Of a stretch of 64,000 nucleotides of DNA, positions 56,961 through 64,000 are shown one piece after another (position 1 is the stretch's first letter; the number at the start of each line of letters is the position of its first letter). The stretch is from positions 151,773-215,772 of the forward strand of contig NZ_CABHMZ010000003.1 of the NCBI RefSeq assembly GCF_902167705.1, written 5' to 3'. The translations under genes and the position numbers were made by a program. The notes under the pieces were generated by a model. That model saw only the letters and a program-made list of their open reading frames with translations, was not told the DNA's origin and made no database searches. The stretch is from Streptococcus constellatus. Its GTDB lineage: Bacteria; Bacillota; Bacilli; Lactobacillales; Streptococcaceae.

Positions 56961-59900
56961 ATGGGAAACAAGGTTATTAAAAGTACGGCAACAGGGGCTA
57001 TAGCACTAGCTGCGTTTGGTGTAACTAGTGGGGCAACTGTGCAAGCAGAAGAATTGACCAAATCGTCAACTACTCTGTCTTCTGATGTAACAGCACCCAA
57101 GGCGCACAATATTAAAGTCTTAGACGGTGTTCTATTGACAAAGGATGGTGCTGCGGTCACCACCACCCCAACAGAGAAGACGGTTGAGGAAGCGCATGGG
57201 ATTAAGCAACAAGCAGACCAAGCGGTGACCGACCAAGCCGGGAAAGTGGCTGAAAGTGCTCAAATTGAAGCGAACAGCCAAAAGGCAGTAGAAGATGCTA
57301 CCGCAAAAGTAGCCGAAGCGGAAAAGAATAAGGCTGCCGCTACACCAGATGCGATTGCCCAAGCGGAAAAAGGCGTAGCTGATACGCAAAAAGAGATTGC
57401 ACAAAATCAAAAAGCAAGTGATACTGCAGCTAACGCCACACAAAAAGCGACTGACGCGGCTACTACCCAAAAACAAGCGGTAGAACAAGCCCAAAAAGGG
57501 GTAGAAGCTGGACAAAAAGCAGTTGATACGGCTAAAAAAGGTGTCGATACCGCCAAAGCAGCGCTCGATGGCACCGGCGAACAAAAAGCTCTTGATGAAC
57601 AAAAAGCAGCCAATAAAAGCTTAGAAGATGCCAAAAAGGCAGAAAGCGATGCTACTCAAAAATTGGCAGCCGCTAAAAAGGCAGATGCCGACCGTCATGC
57701 CCAAATCAAGGACTTGAAAGACCAAGCAACCACTCAAAGCAAAACGGCAACCGACACCACAACCGATGCTGCTGCGAAAAAGGCAGCCGATAGCGCAGCT
57801 AAAGCAGACGTTAACACCGCTAAAAAGGCAGTAGAAACAGCTCAGGCAGCCCTTGACGGGACGGGTGCCCAAAAGGTCTTGGATGAACAAAAAGCTGCTG
57901 AGAAGGCTCTTTCTGACGCCAAAACCAAAGAAGTGGAAGCCGCTCAAAAATTGAACGAAGCCAAGAAAGCAGATGCCGATCGTGATGCCAAAATCAAAGA
58001 CTTAACCACAAAAGAAGCAGAACAAACGGTCACTAAAACAGATGCCGAAAATGCCCTTGCGGAAGCCAAGAAAAATGCCGAAGCCAAAAAAGCAGCCAAA
58101 GAAGCAGCCGAAGCCAAACGTGATGCGTTGCGGAAAGAATTGGATGCTAAGAAGAAGTTGTCGACGATTACCGTACCACAATATGTGATTGATGCTTATA
58201 AGAAGTATTTGAATTCTGACCGTGAAGAAGCCGATAAAGATGCACTTCAAGAAGTCTTCAATAAGTGGATTGCAGAAGGTGCTTACGATATTGAGCGTAA
58301 TGGAAATGTACCAATTGATCCATCAACGGTTGATCCAGCTCATATGACACGTGAACAAGCAAAAGCTTTAACCCAATATTATGCACACTTACTGACAGCA
58401 GTGCGTCGCCAATTCTGGGGTACTAAGGTGAAGACTTACACCACCGAAGAAGCGATGGATTACGTGCAAAAGGTTGCCGAAGCGTATGCCAAAGAAAACA
58501 AACCATGGTCATCTGGTCACAGTCATGCCGCACTGGCTGCTGGTGAAACACCTTCATCAAAACTAACATGGATGAATGAAAATATCTCTGGTATGCGTAC
58601 TGGTACCACAACCATGACCGAAATGTATCGCTTTATTGCAGGATCAATCATCGGTATGATGGTAGATGATTACCATAGCGATTTTGGTCACATGTCTAAC
58701 ATGCTTGGTAACGAACAAGATGACGATGCAGTCGGTGTCGCATCTAGCGTAACACCAAACGGACTTGGTCGCATGCACTATGTAGGATTCAGTGATAAAT
58801 ATGCTGGTCAAGCCCTTCCAGACCCATATGACACGACACAATTGGAAAAAGACTTGGCACAAGCCGAAAGCGACTTCCAAGCAGCTCTTACAGCCTTCAA
58901 TGAAGCCAACGGGGTTCTGACTGCTAAACAAGCTGCTTTTGATGCAGCTCATCAAGCACTGAGCACGACACAAAGCGAATTGGCTACTGTACGCAACCAA
59001 GCGCTCCAAACACCTAGCGCTGAAATGGCACACCGTGCAGCAGTTGCAACGCGTACTAGCGCAGAAACCCGCAAAGCGAGTGCCGACAAAGCGGTTACCA
59101 ACCTCAACGCATCGATTCAAGAAAAACAAGTTGCATTGCAAAAAGCGCAAGCGGTCTTGGCTGCCAAAGAAGAAGCGGCTCAAAAGGCTGCTACCGCCCT
59201 TCGTGAAGCAGAAAGCAAAGCAGTGGAAGCGCAACAGATGCTCAATGCCACCAAAGCCAAATTGGCAGCACTTACCGGGGTGAAAGACGCTACACCAGCT
59301 GCTAGTGAAGCCCTTGAAAAAGCAACGACTGCTCGCAAGGATGCACAAGCTCGTAAAGATGCGGCAGACAAAGCGGTTGCCAACTTGAAAGCATCTATCA
59401 AAGAAAAACAAGCGGCACTTCGTACCGCAGAACAAGCCTTGACGGCAGCTGAAAACAACTTAGCAACCCTGAAAGCAAGCAAAGTGAGTGAAGATGCCAA
59501 ATTGGTAGCCGCTGAACAAGCGGTGGCAGCTGCTAAAGCCGTGGAAGCTAAATTGGTGGCGGAAGCGAGGGCGCTTGAAAGTAAGTTGAACAATCAACAA
59601 AACTTGCTGGCCATGTATAAGAATGCTGATAAGCTGTTGAGTGAAGCGGTGTCAAGACATTTAGAAGCAAGTGAAAAGCATAAGGAAGCTGTTGCAGCCA
59701 CGTTGGAAGCACGTAGCAAGCTGGCTGTGTTGTTGAAAGATCAACGGGATGCGAATAGTCAGTATGAAGCGGTGAAGAAGGCGTATGAGGAGTGGGTTGC
59801 CTCTAAGAAAGCAGCAGAAGAAAAAGCACAAGCTCTTTCAATGCGTCAAGCTGCTAAACCAATGACCTCAAGCAAAAAGATTCGCCCAACCATTCACTCA

Positions 59901-60035
59901 AACTATATTTATAGCCGAACTGACAAACAACTCCCACAAACTGGAGAAAAAGGCTCATGGCTGGCATTGTTAGGCATGGGTATCTTAGCAAGTCTCAGCT
60001 TTGGGGCACGTAGAAAACATGGAAGAAAAGGATAA
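56961..60035 (+). CDS. SEC10/PgrA-like LPXTG surface protein
   Basis: A 1024-residue wall-anchored protein. It has a signal peptide (cleavage after TVQA, about residue 29), alanine/lysine-rich coiled-coil repeats (two ~96-residue tandem units, with ALDGTG at 201 and 297), and a globular domain at about 400-625 (TVPQYVIDAYKKYLN to MHYVGFSDKY) matching the SEC10/PgrA surface-exclusion domain. A second pair of coiled-coil repeats follows (~690-900), then LPQTG at 991-995, a membrane span and a basic tail. Family members act in surface exclusion and adhesion. It is the main cargo of the element. AGGAGG precedes the start. Confidence 0.88.
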   Translation: MGNKVIKSTATGAIALAAFGVTSGATVQAEELTKSSTTLSSDVTAPKAHNIKVLDGVLLTKDGAAVTTTPTEKTVEEAHGIKQQADQAVTDQAGKVAESAQIEANSQKAVEDATAKVAEAEKNKAAATPDAIAQAEKGVADTQKEIAQNQKASDTAANATQKATDAATTQKQAVEQAQKGVEAGQKAVDTAKKGVDTAKAALDGTGEQKALDEQKAANKSLEDAKKAESDATQKLAAAKKADADRHAQIKDLKDQATTQSKTATDTTTDAAAKKAADSAAKADVNTAKKAVETAQAALDGTGAQKVLDEQKAAEKALSDAKTKEVEAAQKLNEAKKADADRDAKIKDLTTKEAEQTVTKTDAENALAEAKKNAEAKKAAKEAAEAKRDALRKELDAKKKLSTITVPQYVIDAYKKYLNSDREEADKDALQEVFNKWIAEGAYDIERNGNVPIDPSTVDPAHMTREQAKALTQYYAHLLTAVRRQFWGTKVKTYTTEEAMDYVQKVAEAYAKENKPWSSGHSHAALAAGETPSSKLTWMNENISGMRTGTTTMTEMYRFIAGSIIGMMVDDYHSDFGHMSNMLGNEQDDDAVGVASSVTPNGLGRMHYVGFSDKYAGQALPDPYDTTQLEKDLAQAESDFQAALTAFNEANGVLTAKQAAFDAAHQALSTTQSELATVRNQALQTPSAEMAHRAAVATRTSAETRKASADKAVTNLNASIQEKQVALQKAQAVLAAKEEAAQKAATALREAESKAVEAQQMLNATKAKLAALTGVKDATPAASEALEKATTARKDAQARKDAADKAVANLKASIKEKQAALRTAEQALTAAENNLATLKASKVSEDAKLVAAEQAVAAAKAVEAKLVAEARALESKLNNQQNLLAMYKNADKLLSEAVSRHLEASEKHKEAVAATLEARSKLAVLLKDQRDANSQYEAVKKAYEEWVASKKAAEEKAQALSMRQAAKPMTSSKKIRPTIHSNYIYSRTDKQLPQTGEKGSWLALLGMGILASLSFGARRKHGRKG

Positions 60036-60041
60036 AGGAAT

Positions 60042-60878
60042 ATGACAGAAGAAAAGTTAGCTGTTAGTGATTTTAATAGAGAAGAATTGCTTAATATTTT
60101 GACTTTGCTTTATGTACAAGGGGATAAAATTGTAACTCTTAACAATAAAATGCAAAACACAATTAAAGCAAACCGTCAACTGAGACTACAACAAGCAACT
60201 AAAAGAAAAAAGAACAGAATAGCCAATATAACTGGAATTGTTTTTGTTGTAGTATTTTTTGCCAGTTCAGAGAGCAATTTCTTTATTACTATACTACAGC
60301 TCCCAATAGGATATATAATAGGGCAGGTGATTGCGAGAATATTCATGTTTGTAACTGAAAAGATAAATGAAATAGCTAAAAATGAAAAACAATCTCCTTT
60401 TTTCCCAAAAATTACAATTAGTTATGGTTTAACACGTAAACAAGCTGAGAAAGTGTCAGAAGAAGCAACTCTTGAAGCAACAAATACAACGCAATATCAA
60501 TCGTATAATCAAGAAAAACAAGATTTGGAAAACGATCCAACCTTCTCATATTTCATTTCTCTTATTCCTGATAATTTTTGTAAATTAGAAGACTTTGCAG
60601 GAATGATTGTTCTTTTGAAAGATTACCGTGCAATGAATTTTCAAGAAGCAGCTAATCTATGGCGTACAGAACAACATCAACAACAAATGTTACAACAACA
60701 AAAACAATTAGAGAGACAATTGCATCAAAATTATGATCAAGTCATGGCAGAGGTTCGCGAATCTGCGAATCGCTTACGGCAAGACATGCAAAATGCTCGA
60801 AATGAATCTTCAAAAATCAATAGAAACCTTGAAGATATTAGACGTAGTGGGGTAGGTATTAAATCAAGATTGATATAG
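60042..60878 (+). CDS. Membrane protein with coiled-coil tail, unknown function
   Basis: A 278-residue protein 6 bp behind the surface-protein gene. A basic N-terminal part precedes two adjacent hydrophobic segments (residues ~63-105), followed by a soluble domain and a glutamine-rich coiled coil (residues ~205-265, repeated QQQ and heptads). No family recognised. Co-transcription suggests a role with the surface protein, for instance in its export or in signalling, but that is only inferred. Confidence 0.65.
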   Translation: MTEEKLAVSDFNREELLNILTLLYVQGDKIVTLNNKMQNTIKANRQLRLQQATKRKKNRIANITGIVFVVVFFASSESNFFITILQLPIGYIIGQVIARIFMFVTEKINEIAKNEKQSPFFPKITISYGLTRKQAEKVSEEATLEATNTTQYQSYNQEKQDLENDPTFSYFISLIPDNFCKLEDFAGMIVLLKDYRAMNFQEAANLWRTEQHQQQMLQQQKQLERQLHQNYDQVMAEVRESANRLRQDMQNARNESSKINRNLEDIRRSGVGIKSRLI

Positions 60879-60920
60879 CATGTAAAATAAAACTGACTTA
60901 ATGTGGGAAAAAGTCAATAA

Positions 60921-60958
60921 AAAAGCTCTGGTATCTAAAAATACTAGAGCTTTTAAAA
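60921..60958 (+). terminator. Terminator after the surface-protein operon
   Basis: A 14-bp stem with one wobble (60921-60934 with 60941-60954), ending in TTTT. Confidence 0.78.
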
Positions 60959-60981
60959 TATAATAAAAATTTTTAGCATTC

Positions 60982-61150
60982 TCATTGGTTACTAGGCCCA
61001 ATGTACTCATAGCCTTCATATTGATTTTCAACTAATATTCAACTCCTTTCATCTATTGATAGCATAAGTTTTTAAATCCATCACATCTTGAATAGTTGGT
61101 TCATAATTTTCAATCATTGATGACCCGATAGCATACCAGACGATATTAAA
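60982..61150 (-). pseudogene. Remnants of a VbhA-like antitoxin and Fic toxin pair
   Basis: On the minus strand one frame reads WYAIGSSMIENYEPTIQDV and on to MDLKTYAINR then stop (61049). This resembles the inhibitory AIxSxxxE helix and tail of VbhA-type antitoxins. After a GGAG site a second frame reads VENQYEGYEYIGPSNQ then stop (60982), like the N-terminus of a Fic protein. Both are cut short, so the pair is dead. The identification is from short similarity and is tentative. The remaining bases up to the phd promoter show nothing else. Confidence 0.4.
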
Positions 61151-61204
61151 ATCTGAAAATTATCAAAGGGAATTTATAAAATAGGATAAATCCATCCTAT
61201 ATTT

Positions 61205-61233
61205 TTGCTTTTGTTGCTTAAAAATGGTATGAT
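61205..61233 (+). promoter_or_regulatory. Promoter of the phd-doc operon
   Basis: TTGCTT (61205-61210), 17-bp spacer, TATGAT (61228-61233). Confidence 0.65.
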
Positions 61234-61254
61234 AAACAAAAGGAGGCGATGACA

Positions 61255-61512
61255 ATGCAAATTAATCTTGAAAATTTAATTCCAATCACGGAGGCAAATC
61301 AAAATTTTTCTAAAGTTGCTCGTATGGTTGATAGTAAGGGTACAGCTGTTATTTTGAAAAACAATAAACCTAAATATGTTTTAGTTGACTATAATACCTT
61401 GGTTCAAGAAGAACAGACAGAAGCTGTTGTTGCTGATCAAGCTAGTGTTGATGAGGTGGCAAGTTCTATCTTATCACGCCACCTAGAAGCCTTTAAGGAA
61501 TTAGCCAAATGA
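61255..61512 (+). CDS. phd: Phd/YefM-family antitoxin
   Basis: An 85-residue antitoxin with the Phd fold: ENLIPITEANQNFSKVARMV binds DNA as a dimer, VILKNNKPKYVLVDYN is the beta-hairpin, and the acidic C-terminus neutralises the toxin. The ATG at 61255 is better spaced from AGGAGG (61241-61246) than the one at 61249. It overlaps doc by 4 bp, the usual coupling. It should repress its own promoter. Confidence 0.88.
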   Translation: MQINLENLIPITEANQNFSKVARMVDSKGTAVILKNNKPKYVLVDYNTLVQEEQTEAVVADQASVDEVASSILSRHLEAFKELAK

Positions 61513-61880
61513 AGCGATTAACCGTTGAACAGGTTGTTGCCTTACATAGTCAATTGATTATAGCTTCGGGAGGAATGGATGGTGTACGAGACAAGGGGTT
61601 AGTTGAGGCCTCACTTTCAAATGTTTTTGACACTTATTTTGGAGTTGATCAATATCCAACTATTGAAGAAAAGGCTTCTAGACTTTGTTATTCTTTGATT
61701 AAGAATCATGCTTTTTTAGATGGAAATAAGAGCATAGGTATTTTTGCAATGCTTGTGCTACTAGAACTTAACGATATTGTGCTTGATTGTACTGATGAAG
61801 AGTTGGTTCATCTCGGATTAGGTATAGCAGCATCAGAATTAACCTACGAAGATATTTTAGATTTTGTAAAAAATCATTGA
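61509..61880 (+). CDS. doc: Doc-type Fic-fold toxin with altered motif
   Basis: A 123-residue Doc toxin. Canonical Doc proteins phosphorylate EF-Tu through the Fic motif HxFxDGNKR. Here the motif is HAFLDGNKSIG: the catalytic histidine, D, G, N and K remain, but the arginine after GNK is serine. That arginine contacts the nucleotide phosphates, so activity may be lowered. The gene is otherwise full-length. A terminator follows. Confidence 0.85.
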   Translation: MKRLTVEQVVALHSQLIIASGGMDGVRDKGLVEASLSNVFDTYFGVDQYPTIEEKASRLCYSLIKNHAFLDGNKSIGIFAMLVLLELNDIVLDCTDEELVHLGLGIAASELTYEDILDFVKNH

Positions 61881-61884
61881 TATA

Positions 61885-61922
61885 AAAGCAAGTGACTACT
61901 AAAAATCACTTGCTTTATTTTT
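61885..61922 (+). terminator. Terminator after doc
   Basis: An 11-bp perfect stem (61885-61895 with 61906-61916) and a T-rich tail. Confidence 0.85.
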
Positions 61923-61969
61923 TTAATTATTCTAAGATAATAATGGTGTGGACTTTTGGTATTTTTAGT

Positions 61970-62221
61970 TCAATTCGTGTATTCGTTCTCAATTTCGTCT
62001 AAGCCGCCTCTCCAATTTTTCCCCAAAATTTCATCAACAGTCAGATTTTTACGAATACTAATTTCAAAAGGTATCTTTTGCTCGGTTAAAATTTTTCTGA
62101 AATAGATATTGATAGCAGTTGTGTAGTCTAGTCCCATTTCTGATAAAATTTTCCCTACATTTTCTTTTAGGTCGGAATCAATATTTAAATTTAATCTTGA
62201 CTTATTTTTTGCGAGAGCTAT
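61970..62221 (-). CDS. RelB/DinJ-family antitoxin with ATA in the start position, no partner toxin
   Basis: An 83-codon minus-strand frame: ALAKNKSRLNLNIDSDLKEN and then GKILSEMGLDYTTAINIYF, a clear RelB/DinJ ribbon-helix-helix antitoxin. A consensus promoter and GGAGG (62233-62229) are ideally placed, but the codon 7 bases after the ribosome site is ATA (62221-62219). The first in-frame ATG is at codon 29, inside the DNA-binding domain. Either ATA is used weakly or a G-to-A change has silenced the gene. No RelE-type toxin follows before doc, so it is an orphan. Confidence 0.7.
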   Translation of the reverse strand: MALAKNKSRLNLNIDSDLKENVGKILSEMGLDYTTAINIYFRKILTEQKIPFEISIRKNLTVDEILGKNWRGGLDEIENEYTN

Positions 62222-62250
62222 TTTTGCACCTCCTTTTATATTACGAGGAC

Positions 62251-62279
62251 ACTATACACCCAATATTTTCATCTGTCAA
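62251..62279 (-). promoter_or_regulatory. Promoter of the RelB-like gene
   Basis: TTGACA (62279-62274), 17-bp spacer, TATAGT (62256-62251) on the minus strand. Confidence 0.78.
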
Positions 62280-62347
62280 TTTTAACATAAAAGACCCTTG
62301 AAAATGTTATTCATAGGCCTTCTTTATACGACATCTAAAAGCTGATA

Positions 62348-62623
62348 TTAGCCAATGTTAATGGTGAGTTTTTGATTCAGTGCAAAAGCAATCTTGCTCA
62401 TGGTTTCAATGCTGGTATTATGTCCCCGTTCAATTCTAGCAATGGTGGATTGCGGGACATGAGATAGGTCAGCTAGTTCACGTTGTGTCAGTCCAGCATT
62501 TTGTCTAGCGTTAAAGACGGCAATTGCACTTTCTAAGATGCTTTTTTCTGCTAAGTAACCAGCCTTAAAATCTTCTTGTTTTAGTTCATCTTGTAAAAAA
62601 TCATCAAATTTAATAGTTGTCAT
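62348..62623 (-). CDS. higA: HigA-type XRE antitoxin
   Basis: A 91-residue helix-turn-helix protein (GLTQRELADLSHVPQSTIARIERG at residues ~45-70). It follows the toxin gene and overlaps it by 14 bp, the reverse (toxin-first) order typical of higBA. Start 62623 is set by GAGGAG 7 bp upstream. It should both neutralise HigB and repress the operon. Confidence 0.85.
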   Translation of the reverse strand: MTTIKFDDFLQDELKQEDFKAGYLAEKSILESAIAVFNARQNAGLTQRELADLSHVPQSTIARIERGHNTSIETMSKIAFALNQKLTINIG

Positions 62624-62975
62624 GATTATGCTCCTCAAATTCTTTTTTCAGTTCTTTAGCATGCTTGATTTCACTAGTAGGTGTTTTCTGTGTCTTTTTG
62701 GTAAATCCGTGTGTGATGATGTAGCGGTCACCAATCACATGGAAGTATAAGGCGCGTTGAATATTAGAAGATACTTTTGAGCGAATTTCAAAAATATCAT
62801 TATCAAGTTTCTTCACCCATTCCATGCGTTGTGCGATAAGCAAACCGTGCTCTTGTATCAGGCTAATCGTAGCAAGAAGCTTTTGTTTGTCTTTTAGAGG
62901 TAAGGTTTGTAAAAACTCAATAAATTCAGTACGCCCATTTAAGCGCGTATAAAATTCAAATTTTGGTTGTTTCAT
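62610..62975 (-). CDS. higB: HigB/Gp49-type toxin of the RelE superfamily
   Basis: A 121-residue protein of the phage Gp49/HigB-like (DUF891) group: KFEFYTRLNGRTEFIEFL, a central IFEIRSKVSSNIQRALYF beta segment with basic residues and the HGFTKKTQKTPTSEIKHA ending are characteristic. Such toxins cut mRNA on the ribosome. The start at 62975 follows GGAG; a longer start overlaps the promoter. Promoter on the minus strand: TTGCAT, 17-bp spacer, TATCAT. Confidence 0.85.
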   Translation of the reverse strand: MKQPKFEFYTRLNGRTEFIEFLQTLPLKDKQKLLATISLIQEHGLLIAQRMEWVKKLDNDIFEIRSKVSSNIQRALYFHVIGDRYIITHGFTKKTQKTPTSEIKHAKELKKEFEEHNHDNY

Positions 62976-63087
62976 TATGTCTCCATGATAGCATATATTG
63001 TTCAAAAATGCAATTGATAATACTAAACTATTGTTAGCAATTTTGCCAGCTCTGTTTTTACTTTTTGAGAATTGATAGTTTACAAAG

Positions 63088-63109
63088 TTTGTTCAAAATC
63101 TGTTCAAAA
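63088..63109. repeat. Tandem TGTTCAAAAT repeats, candidate integrase arm sites (right)
   Basis: TTTGTTCAAAATCTGTTCAA mirrors the pair at the left end; a single further copy (TTGTTCAAAAATG) begins at 62998. The 63,006-63,201 stretch has no gene. Confidence 0.6.
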
Positions 63110-63201
63110 AATTGTTTTTTTATATTCTAAAGCAAGTGATAAAACCTTGATTTCATGCGATTTCTGTTTTTTATTTTAACTTAGTTTAACGTAATTTTAC
63201 T

Positions 63202-63214
63202 GGCAGGGGACATA
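63202..63214. repeat. attR: 13-bp copy of the tRNA-Arg 3' end
   Basis: GGCAGGGGACATA, identical to 51202-51214. It contains the T-stem and acceptor 3' strand of the tRNA and defines the right end of the element. Confidence 0.88.
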
Positions 63215-63221
63215 ATGTGCC

Positions 63222-63260
63222 CACAAAAGTCCTTGTTGTTAAAGGGCTTTTGTGTTTTTG
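63222..63260 (+). terminator. Original chromosomal terminator of tRNA-Arg, now displaced 12 kb
   Basis: CACAAAAGTCC (63222-63232) pairs with GGGCTTTTGTG (63244-63254) with one wobble, then TTTTT. It stands 8 bp after attR, where the tRNA terminator would be in an unoccupied chromosome. Confidence 0.7.
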
Positions 63261-63341
63261 AGTTCAATATTTGCTTATTATTATCAATAAAATATAAAAG
63301 TAAAGTTTGCTTTGGAAACATCTGACTGAAAGGATGAGAAT

Positions 63342-63896
63342 ATGAAGGCTTATTTTATTGGAGGACTAGGCTGCAATTGCTATTATCCTCAGGACTTTTT
63401 TAATGCACTGTCTTTTCCAGTTACTTATCTAGATATCTATGATTCTAGGTTGGAAGAGCAACTGATTTCATTAGAAGCATTGAAAGATTGGTTTATGGCA
63501 CAAGTTGATATGGATGATGATATTCTGTTAATAGCCCATTCTTTGGGAGCAGATTTAGCAGTTTATCTAACAAGTATTTATGATAAAATTACACATCTCG
63601 TCTTGCTAGACGGTGGATACATTAATATGGACAAAATTTGCCCTTTGAATGTAGAAATTGAAGATTCTCTGAATTACCTTCAAACGAATGTTTACGAGAG
63701 CCTAAAGAAAGCTGTTATAACTGAAAAACAAAGCTCTGCTGTATGGTCAGAAAATTTGGAGAGGGCGGCCAAAGAAAGTTTTGCTTTTGATAAAGTTCAA
63801 AAGCATTGGTATTTAAGCTTATCTGAAAAGTTAATGATTCATTTATTGACAATAAGACGGCAAGCTTTTAGAGATTTATCTTTTTTGAAAAGATAA
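63342..63896 (+). CDS. Small alpha/beta-hydrolase-like protein, possibly shortened
   Basis: A 184-residue protein opening MKAYFIGGLGCNCYYPQDFF with the nucleophile elbow AHSLGAD (S67) and an LLDGGY segment in the place of the acid-bearing strand. A C-terminal histidine in the expected loop is not obvious. It is shorter than usual for the fold (about 230-260), and IS-like sequence begins directly after its stop, so the C-terminus may have been lost. Substrate unknown. Confidence 0.6.
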   Translation: MKAYFIGGLGCNCYYPQDFFNALSFPVTYLDIYDSRLEEQLISLEALKDWFMAQVDMDDDILLIAHSLGADLAVYLTSIYDKITHLVLLDGGYINMDKICPLNVEIEDSLNYLQTNVYESLKKAVITEKQSSAVWSENLERAAKESFAFDKVQKHWYLSLSEKLMIHLLTIRRQAFRDLSFLKR

Positions 63897-63985
63897 ATTG
63901 TAAAATATAGTTCAACAAAAAATCTCATAGCGTTTCATTGGTGTAAACTGTAAGTAACCACACAAACAGAACCCGAGGAAAAACT

Positions 63986-64000
63986 ATGAGCTACTCCCAT
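63986..64000 (+). mobile_element. Start of a probable IS30-family transposase gene (cut by window end)
   Basis: GAGG at 63975-63978 precedes ATG at 63986, which opens MSYSH before the window ends. This opening and the preceding leader wording are those I associate with streptococcal IS30-family transposases. Only five codons are visible, so the call is weak. Confidence 0.4.

Larger units (their letters stand above)
51202..63214. mobile_element. 12-kb integrative (mobilizable) element in tRNA-Arg
   Basis: The 13-bp repeat GGCAGGGGACATA occurs at 51202-51214 (tRNA 3' end, attL) and 63202-63214 (attR), exactly 12,000 bp apart. Inside are an integrase next to attL, a DUF771 protein, a pMV158-type Rep with its origin, a TcpA-like ATPase, an XRE regulator, a SEC10/PgrA-like surface protein and several toxin-antitoxin genes. 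There is no VirB4-like or other mating-pore gene, so it cannot transfer alone. It is best called an IME of the Rep_2-relaxase/TcpA type known in streptococci. Excision and transfer are inferred. Confidence 0.88.

Noticed and set aside
58644..59435. 263-codon antisense ORF inside the surface-protein gene
   Set aside because: It mirrors the repetitive Ala/Lys codon pattern of the real gene, has no ribosome site and gives a low-complexity Cys/Phe-rich product.
62119..62301. 60-codon plus-strand ORF
   Set aside because: It is antisense to the RelB-like gene, which has a promoter, ribosome site and family match.
63190..63220. Second tRNA at the right end of the element
   Set aside because: Only the 13-bp 3' end is repeated; no other tRNA arms can be formed.

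Overview
The window is low-G+C Firmicutes chromosome, and the gene order points to a viridans-type Streptococcus. Diagnostic blocks are mtaR/cpsY-lspA-rluD, thyA-dfrA-clpX-ysxC, rapZ-yvcK-whiA, pyrR-pyrP-pyrB-carA-carB behind a PyrR attenuator, and rplS followed by tRNA-Arg. LPXTG proteins and Mga-type regulation agree with this. I cannot assign a species.

Layout. 1-5.2 kb: tail of an LPXTG protein, a persulfide-handling operon (rhodanese, CoA-disulfide reductase-rhodanese, rhodanese) behind a CstR-type operator, a 41-bp tandem repeat array and the cstR-like repressor gene. 5.3-9.9 kb: mtaR-lspA-rluD, then a scar that looks like a collapsed proBAC operon, then a kinase-like gene, phnA and a membrane gene. 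10-19.3 kb: Mga-like regulator, a gene fragment, chorismate mutase plus CLC antiporter, thyA-dfrA-clpX-ysxC, a glucosaminidase and an FNT channel. 19.5-28 kb: heterodimeric ABC exporter, an ABC-F gene with an apparent leader attenuator, and glnPQ. 28-42.2 kb: CPBP proteins, uvrB, an ABC pair, hemW-thioesterase-HAD, ndk and rapZ-yvcK-whiA. 42.2-51.2 kb: pyrimidine operon, glucokinase, rplS and tRNA-Arg.

51.2-63.2 kb is an integrated element flanked by 13-bp copies of the tRNA-Arg 3' end, exactly 12,000 bp apart. It carries an integrase, a DUF771 protein, a pMV158-type Rep with a matching hairpin origin (TACTACGAC in the loop), a TcpA/FtsK-like coupling ATPase, an XRE regulator, a large SEC10/PgrA-like LPXTG surface protein and a cluster of toxin-antitoxin genes. 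The most economical reading is an integrative mobilizable element that uses one HUH protein for replication and possibly transfer, with an adhesion or surface-exclusion cargo. To its right lie a small hydrolase-like gene and the first codons of what looks like an IS30-family transposase.

The most unusual signals are the ABC-F leader (7-codon ORF plus a 13-bp antiterminator pairing), the proB/proC deletion scar, the 41-bp minisatellite, the origin hairpin of the element, an ORF-less consensus promoter inside the element, and a RelB-type antitoxin with an ideal promoter and ribosome site but an ATA in place of its start codon.
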